Below are positions 59,756-64,000 of a DNA stretch of 64,000 nt, piece after piece. Below the pieces are notes generated by a model. That model had not been told where the DNA came from and searched no databases. It was given only the letters and a program-made list of their open reading frames with translations. This stretch comes from Luethyella okanaganae (GTDB taxonomy: Bacteria; Actinomycetota; Actinomycetes; Actinomycetales; Microbacteriaceae). Within the stretch, counting starts at the first letter, position 1; every line of letters begins with the position of its first letter. Position numbers and translations under genes: made by a program. The stretch is taken from positions 1,557,332 through 1,621,331 of the forward strand of contig NZ_JBHSTP010000001.1 in the NCBI RefSeq assembly GCF_042660285.1, in the 5' to 3' direction.

Positions 59756-60556
59756 TCACGCTCCCGTCATCACCGAAACCCGGTTCAACCATTCTGTCGG
59801 ATTGGCGCCGCGCTCGGCGCTCATCCAGACCAGATACTCATGGTTTCCGGCGCCACCGGCGATTGGTGAGGAGATAGCACCGGCCGTGCCGATCCCGAGA
59901 TCGAAGCCGGCCCACAATACATTCGCGACGGCTTCGGAACGAAGCGCAGGGTCGTGCACGACCCCCTCGCGGATGCCACCGCGACCGACCTCGAATTGCG
60001 GTTTCACGAGCAGCACGAAATCGGCGCCCTCCGTGGCAGTTTCGACGAGCGCAGGCAGGACGGTCGTGAGCGAGATGAAAGACAGATCACCGACGACGAG
60101 GGCCGGTCGCTTCCCGACACCGGAGATCGCCGCAAGCGCGCCCGGTGTCATATAACGCACGTTGAAACCCTCGACAACGACGAGCCGCTCGTCCGAGCGG
60201 AGCAGCGGCGAAAACTGACCGTGCCCGACGTCGACGGCGACGACCTGGGATGCCCCGCGCTCAAGCAGTACTTGGCTGAACCCGCCCGTCGAGGCACCGA
60301 CGTCGAGCGCCTCGACACCCTCGACTGTCACATCGAAAGCATCGAGGGCGGCGATAAGCTTGCGTGCGGCGCGGCTCACGTAGTGGTCGGCGCCATCCAC
60401 GACGATCGCCTGCTCCTCACGCACCTTCGTCGAGGCCTTGACCATGGGGCGCCCGTCGACCGTGACGAGGCCGTCTGCTATGAGGCCCGCAGCATGGCTG
60501 CGCGAGCGCGCGAGCGCCCGGGCGACGAGGGCCGTGTCCAGCCGTTGTTCCGCCAT
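59756..60556 (-). CDS. tlyA: TlyA-family rRNA 2'-O-methyltransferase
   Basis: 266 residues. An S4 domain at the N terminus (QRLDTALVARALARSRSHAAGLIADGLVTVDG) is followed by an FtsJ-like methyltransferase with the SAM site ALDVGASTGGFSQVLLERGASQVVAVDVG. It would methylate 16S and 23S rRNA ribose positions, as TlyA of mycobacteria does. The start codon lies directly after the small acidic gene at 60559. Confidence 0.93.
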   Translation of the reverse strand: MAEQRLDTALVARALARSRSHAAGLIADGLVTVDGRPMVKASTKVREEQAIVVDGADHYVSRAARKLIAALDAFDVTVEGVEALDVGASTGGFSQVLLERGASQVVAVDVGHGQFSPLLRSDERLVVVEGFNVRYMTPGALAAISGVGKRPALVVGDLSFISLTTVLPALVETATEGADFVLLVKPQFEVGRGGIREGVVHDPALRSEAVANVLWAGFDLGIGTAGAISSPIAGGAGNHEYLVWMSAERGANPTEWLNRVSVMTGA

Positions 60557-60558
60557 GG

Positions 60559-60804
60559 TCAGCCCTGTGAACGAGGAGAGTCTCCACCCTCGAGCCGATC
60601 CCGCAGCTCATCGTGCAGATGCGCATAGGCCGCCGCACGTTGGTCGAGTGGTTGCTCCTCGATCACCCGCAGCCGAGGCAGGAGCGCATCATCGAGGGCC
60701 ACCTCATCGGGGGCCACCTCATCGGGCGCCACCTCATCGGGCTCTGACGCCGTCGGATCGTCGCGTTGCGGGGCATCCGACCGACCGACCTTTTCGAAGC
60801 TCAC
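60559..60804 (-). CDS. Small acidic protein upstream of tlyA
   Basis: 81 residues. A central repeat of DEVAPDEVAPDEVA is followed by a helical C-terminal part LDQRAAAYAHLHDELRDRLEGGD. The second part is conserved in the same position between the HAD phosphatase and tlyA in many actinobacteria. No function is known. Its position and two-base gap to tlyA make it a real operon member. Confidence 0.7.
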   Translation of the reverse strand: MSFEKVGRSDAPQRDDPTASEPDEVAPDEVAPDEVALDDALLPRLRVIEEQPLDQRAAAYAHLHDELRDRLEGGDSPRSQG

Positions 60805-60814
60805 AGCTCTACGG

Positions 60815-60935
60815 TACCCTTCTGCGCCGACCCTCCTGCGCCGACCCTCCTGCGCCGACCCTCCTGCGCCAACCCCCCTGCGCCAACCCCCCTCTGCGCC
60901 GGCCCCCCTCCGCGCCGGCCCCCCTCCGCGCCAGG
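60815..60935. repeat. Short GC-rich tandem repeats in an intergenic region
   Basis: Eight to nine degenerate copies of a 14-16 base unit, first CTCCTGCGCCGAC, later CCCCTGCGCCAAC and CCCCTCCGCGCCGGC. They lie between the HAD phosphatase stop and the small acidic gene. No terminator hairpin stands out. Slippage is the likely origin. Confidence 0.75.
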
Positions 60936-60936
60936 C

Positions 60937-61935
60937 TCACCGATAGAGCCGTTCAGGCACGTTCAAGCCGTAGATCGCCCGTCCCGATGCCCAGATCAGC
61001 GCGCAGGCCGCGCGAAGAAGATCTATCCCGCCGGCACTGGACTTGACGATCTCGATATCGTCGCCGCGCAGTCGAACCCGAGCGCCATTGACAGTCGCCT
61101 CTGCCCCGTCCTTAGAGAGCACGATCTCGGGATACGGCTCGTGCAGCTGCCGAAGGTCGTCGAGAAGGAAACGTGGACGCGAGTCGGCGTTGGCGGCCAG
61201 AACCTGCTTGGCCTTGTCGACACCGGTGAGTACGAGGGCGGAGGCCATACCGGCCCGGTTCGCGCCGAGGATGTCGGTGTCGAGACGGTCCCCGACGACG
61301 AGCGCGTTGCGCGCGGCGAATCGGGCCGCCGCCTCTTCGAAGATCGCGACCTCCGGTTTGCCCGCGACGAGCGGCAGACGCCCAACGGCGGCATGCACCG
61401 CGGAGACGAGCGTTCCATTGCCCGGCGCGATCCCACGGGCGACGGGAATCGTCCAGTCGGTGTTCGTGGCGATCCACGGGATTCCGTTGCCGGAGTCATC
61501 CACAGCCAAGGCGAACGCAGCCTCGGCGAGTTGCGCCCAGCCGACCTCAGGGGCGAATCCCTGAATGACGGCCTCCGGCGCATCGTTGGCCGAACGCGTG
61601 ATGCGGAACCCGGCCTTTTGGAGCTCGACCACCAAGCCCTCGCCGCCCACCACGAGCACGAGCCCGCCAGGGGCGACCTCGCTTGCGAGCAGACGCACGG
61701 CCGCTTGCGGCGAGGTGACGACATCCGTCGCCTCGACGTGTAGGCCCAGTTCGCTGAGATGTTTGGCTACCGAGACGTCGGTGCGTGAGGCATTGTTCGT
61801 GATGTAGCCGACGCGAGCCGTCTCGGATGCCGCATTGATGCTCTCGACGGCGTATGGAATCGCATTCGCGCCGGTGTAGACAATGCCGTCGAGGTCGGCG
61901 AGCAGTACATCCACACCGTCGAGGGGGGTCGCCAC
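60937..61935 (-). CDS. HAD-superfamily phosphatase, subfamily IIA (NagD-like)
   Basis: 332 residues from the GTG at 61935. Motif I is LLADLDGIVYTGANAIPYAVE (D-x-D-G). Motif II and the cap follow with YITNNASR, and motifs III/IV are GKPEVAIFEEAA and VVGDRLDTDILGANRAGM. Proteins of this type dephosphorylate small sugar phosphates such as glycolate or glycerol phosphate. It follows the repeat-protein gene by one base and belongs to the same operon. Confidence 0.92.
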   Translation of the reverse strand: MATPLDGVDVLLADLDGIVYTGANAIPYAVESINAASETARVGYITNNASRTDVSVAKHLSELGLHVEATDVVTSPQAAVRLLASEVAPGGLVLVVGGEGLVVELQKAGFRITRSANDAPEAVIQGFAPEVGWAQLAEAAFALAVDDSGNGIPWIATNTDWTIPVARGIAPGNGTLVSAVHAAVGRLPLVAGKPEVAIFEEAAARFAARNALVVGDRLDTDILGANRAGMASALVLTGVDKAKQVLAANADSRPRFLLDDLRQLHEPYPEIVLSKDGAEATVNGARVRLRGDDIEIVKSSAGGIDLLRAACALIWASGRAIYGLNVPERLYR

Positions 61936-61936
61936 A

Positions 61937-63857
61937 CTATTCTCCTTGCCGCGCTTGAGCATCATCGGCGGTGATCGTTGTCTCCATCGAGGTGCCATCG
62001 ACGGACCGGGCCTTCGAAGCCTTGTCTTTTGCCGGCTTCTTCTTCGCGTTTTTGTCCTTCACCGCCTTGCCAGCCTTCACCGCCTTGCCGACCTTCACCG
62101 CCTCGCCGACCTTTGCCGCCTTGCCAGCCTTCACCGCCTCGCCGACCTTCACCGCCTTGCCGACCTTTGCCGCCTTGCCGACCTTCACCGAAGCAGCCTT
62201 CACCGCCTCGCCGACCTTCACCGCCTTGCCGACCTTTGCCGCCTTGCCGACCTTCACCGAAGCAGCCTTCGCCACCTCGCCGACCTTCACCGAGATATCC
62301 TCCGTCGCTTTGTCAGCCGTGACGAGCTCCGGGATCTTCGCCGACTTCTCTGTCTTGTGCCCCTCCGCTGCGCCGTCTCCGACATCGATGACATCAGGGC
62401 TCGGGTCACCGACCGGCGTCGCGTCGGGTTCTTGCTCAAGAAAGTCGGGCGCCTCCTCTATGACCTCGATGGTCTCGCCGTCGGGAGCCGCACCGAGCAC
62501 GGATTCGGCCCGCTCGGAACGCTCCCGCCAAAGCGCCGCGTCGTCGTCGCGGCCGAGTCCCTCCAAAACCTCAGCGTAGGCGGCGAAGAGCTCCGGACTA
62601 TAGGAGAACGCCGTGTCAGGGTCGAGCTGCGGAATCTCTAGCTCCAGGAGGGCGGCATCCGTCTGTCCAAGGTCGAGACGTGCCCCGGACATGGCTATGG
62701 CGAGTTCCACCTGTACCGAAGCAGGCAGCGTGTCACGATCGACGGAGCGGCCCAGCTCCAACGCCCTGTCCGGGCGGCCGACACCACGCTCACTATCGAC
62801 CATAAGAGGTAGCTGATCGTTCTTGCCGGAAATTCGCCGATAGGTGCGCAACTCGCGCAGCGCGAGAGCGAAGTCACCGGTCGCATAAGCGGTGATGGCG
62901 AGGGTTTCGCGCACGATGGCGATGCGGCCGGCGCGACGTGCGGCAGACAGCACATGCCTATGCGCGAGCTCGGGATCCTCGTCGATGAGGCGCACGGCCA
63001 TGACTAGATGGCGAGCCACCCACTCAGCGTTGTCTTTGCTGAGGGTCTTCAACTCGTTGCGGGCGAGGCGGTCGAGTTCGTCGGCCTCGACGTCGTCAGG
63101 CAACTCAGGATCGTCGTGGCGCGGACGCACCGAGCGCAGCTCACGCGCCGTCCGCTCTTCCTCGGTGAGTTCTTCCTCACGCCGAAAAGCGTCGCGATCC
63201 CCGCGGGCCGGTGAGCCGTCACGGGTCCACAGCTTCTTGCTCTCGTTGCTCTCCAGGCGAGACCCTCCGCCATGGCGGGGACGAACACCGTCTGGCTTCT
63301 GCCACGGCCTACGCTCACCGTCACGTGTCGGACGAGACTCACCGTCACGCTTCTCCCACGGCTTCCTGTCGCCATCACGAGCAGGACGAGTATCACGCTT
63401 CTCCCACGGCCTACGCTCACCGTCACGTGTCGGACGAGACTCACCGTCACGCTTCTCCCACGGCTTCCTGTCGCCATCACGAGCAGGACGAGTATCACGC
63501 TTNNNNNNNNNNNNNNNNNNNNNNNNNNNNNNNNNNNNNNNNNNNNNNNNNNNNNNNNNNNNNNNNNNNNNNNNNNNNNNNNNNNNNNNNNNNNNNNNNC
63601 TTCTCCCACGGCCTACGCTCACCGTCACGCCTCGGAACTCCGCCGTCGCGGGGAGGCTGCTCACCATCGCTTTTCTCCCACGGCTTACGGGTGCCGCGGT
63701 CGCTCGGTCGCCGCTCCCCCTCGCCGCGCGAGGCAGCAGCGCGATTGCCATCCTTGTGTGGACGCTGCCCACCCCGACGAAGCGCTCGGGATGCGTCGTC
63801 CTGGCTGTCACGGTGATCGCGCTCTGGACCACGACCCCGGGATGAAGAATCGCTCAC
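61937..63857 (-). CDS. Repeat-rich basic protein with a TPR-like centre, interrupted by a gap
   Basis: The start is a GTG at 63857 (MSDSSSRGRGPERDHRDSQD). The N-terminal part is built of 34-residue repeats with GERRPWEKRDTRPARDGDRK as core. The central 250 residues (about 63130-62480) are helical with a TPR-like bacterial transcription-associated look: LDRLARNELKTLSKDNAEWVARHLVMAVRLIDEDPELAHRHVLSAARRAGRIAIVRETLAITAYATGDF. The C terminus is a Lys/Val/Gly/Ala repeat (VKVGKAAKVGKAVKVGEAVK), histone-like. The sequences either side of the 97-N gap are in different frames, which is caused by the gap length. Function unknown; possibly nucleic-acid binding. Confidence 0.75.
63299..63502. repeat. 102-bp tandem repeat within the basic repeat protein
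   Basis: Two complete units, the second ending exactly at the N gap (TATCACGCTT at 63391-63400 and 63493-63502). Each encodes 34 residues and itself consists of two related 17-residue halves. The copy number beyond the gap is unknown. Confidence 0.9.
63503..63599. other. Assembly gap (97 N) inside the repeat protein
   Basis: The codon AAG ends the left flank at 63502 and the right flank ends with GAG AAG at 63605-63600. A gap of 99 bases (102 minus one shared codon) would restore the frame and fill exactly one repeat unit; 97 does not. Confidence 0.95.
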
Positions 63858-63933
63858 GGGAGGGTTCCTGTTCTCTGTTTAGAAATCGAACGGTATCCTG
63901 AGAGGCCGTTTTGTGTTTGGTGGGTTAACGTGG

Positions 63934-63959
63934 AATGGCCACCCGGGTGGGTGGCCATT
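63934..63959 (-). terminator. rRNA operon terminator
   Basis: AATGGCCACCC (63934-63944) pairs with GGGTGGCCATT (63949-63959), an 11-bp perfect stem with a 4-base loop, 12 bases after the 5S 3' end on the minus strand. No T run follows, which is common for rRNA terminators in high-GC bacteria. Confidence 0.8.
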
Positions 63960-63970
63960 TCACTGGTGTT

Positions 63971-64000
63971 GTCCGGCGGTGTCCTACTCTCCCACAGGGT
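63971..64000 (-). rRNA. rrf: 3' end of 5S rRNA
   Basis: The minus strand reads ACCCTGTGGGAGAGTAGGAC followed by ACCGCCGGAC, the conserved 3' end of actinobacterial 5S rRNA. The gene continues beyond the window edge, with 23S and 16S expected further right. Confidence 0.93.

Noticed and set aside
62060..62290. Regular 15-base periodicity, considered as a CRISPR or satellite array
   Set aside because: It is the in-frame coding sequence of the KVGKA/EAVKV repeat at the C terminus of the basic protein; no spacers exist.

Overview
The window looks like a draft-assembly contig from a high-GC actinobacterium, most likely of the family Microbacteriaceae. The evidence is the uniformly GC-rich coding, the frequent GTG starts and ATGA/TGATG overlaps, and the core block der-cmk-tyrA-rluB-scpB-scpA-parA-xerD-nudix-pyrG-recN-nadK-tlyA (about 46.7-60.6 kb, all minus strand), an order typical of Micrococcales. 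An rRNA operon enters from the right edge (5S 3' end at 63971-64000). Two runs of N (44377-44475 and 63503-63599) both sit inside tandem repeats.

Layout. 0-3.3 kb: an IclR regulator, a secreted protein, and a metal-homeostasis group (His-rich peptide, ArsR regulator, Fur/Zur-family regulator). 3.3-13.1 kb: a TetR regulator divergent from an overlapping operon of a nickel/peptide-type importer (lipoprotein, two permeases, dual ATPase) and two half-size ABC exporters-fold proteins, then a methyltransferase; this looks like metallophore or siderophore uptake, with similar palindromes in three promoter regions. 14.1-20.4 kb: a two-component system and a class III lanthipeptide locus: a LanKC synthetase and two very short precursor genes, each with two Ser-x2-Ser-x3-Cys (labionin) motifs. 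An IS21 remnant lies between the precursors.

20.5-33 kb is a scrapyard of accessory genes: regulator/oxidoreductase pairs (TetR/NmrA-like, HxlR/MDR, MerR/SDR, VOC/TipA-type MerR), IS256, IS481 and IS21 remnants, a cytosine methyltransferase tail, two damaged avrD copies, and fused fragments of actinobacterial conjugation genes.

33.2-44.2 kb is an integrative mobilizable element in a tRNA-Pro(GGG) gene. It is bounded by 212-bp direct repeats that contain the 3' half of the tRNA. It carries a complete QatABCD anti-phage system (four overlapping genes), an HTH/PIN toxin-antitoxin pair with a frameshifted toxin, a small membrane protein, a MobF relaxase-helicase, and a 75-nt hairpin upstream of the relaxase that is a candidate oriT. 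No integrase is visible. Beside the intact tRNA an 81-bp tandem array repeats only the tRNA 5' half and runs into an assembly gap.

44.5-64 kb is chromosomal core: an acetyltransferase, a DUF222/HNH nuclease, then the housekeeping block for ribosome assembly (Der, RluB, TlyA), nucleotide and NAD metabolism (Cmk, PyrG, NadK, NUDIX), chromosome segregation and repair (ScpAB, ParA, XerD, RecN), a HAD phosphatase, and a protein with 34-residue basic repeats that is broken by the second gap.
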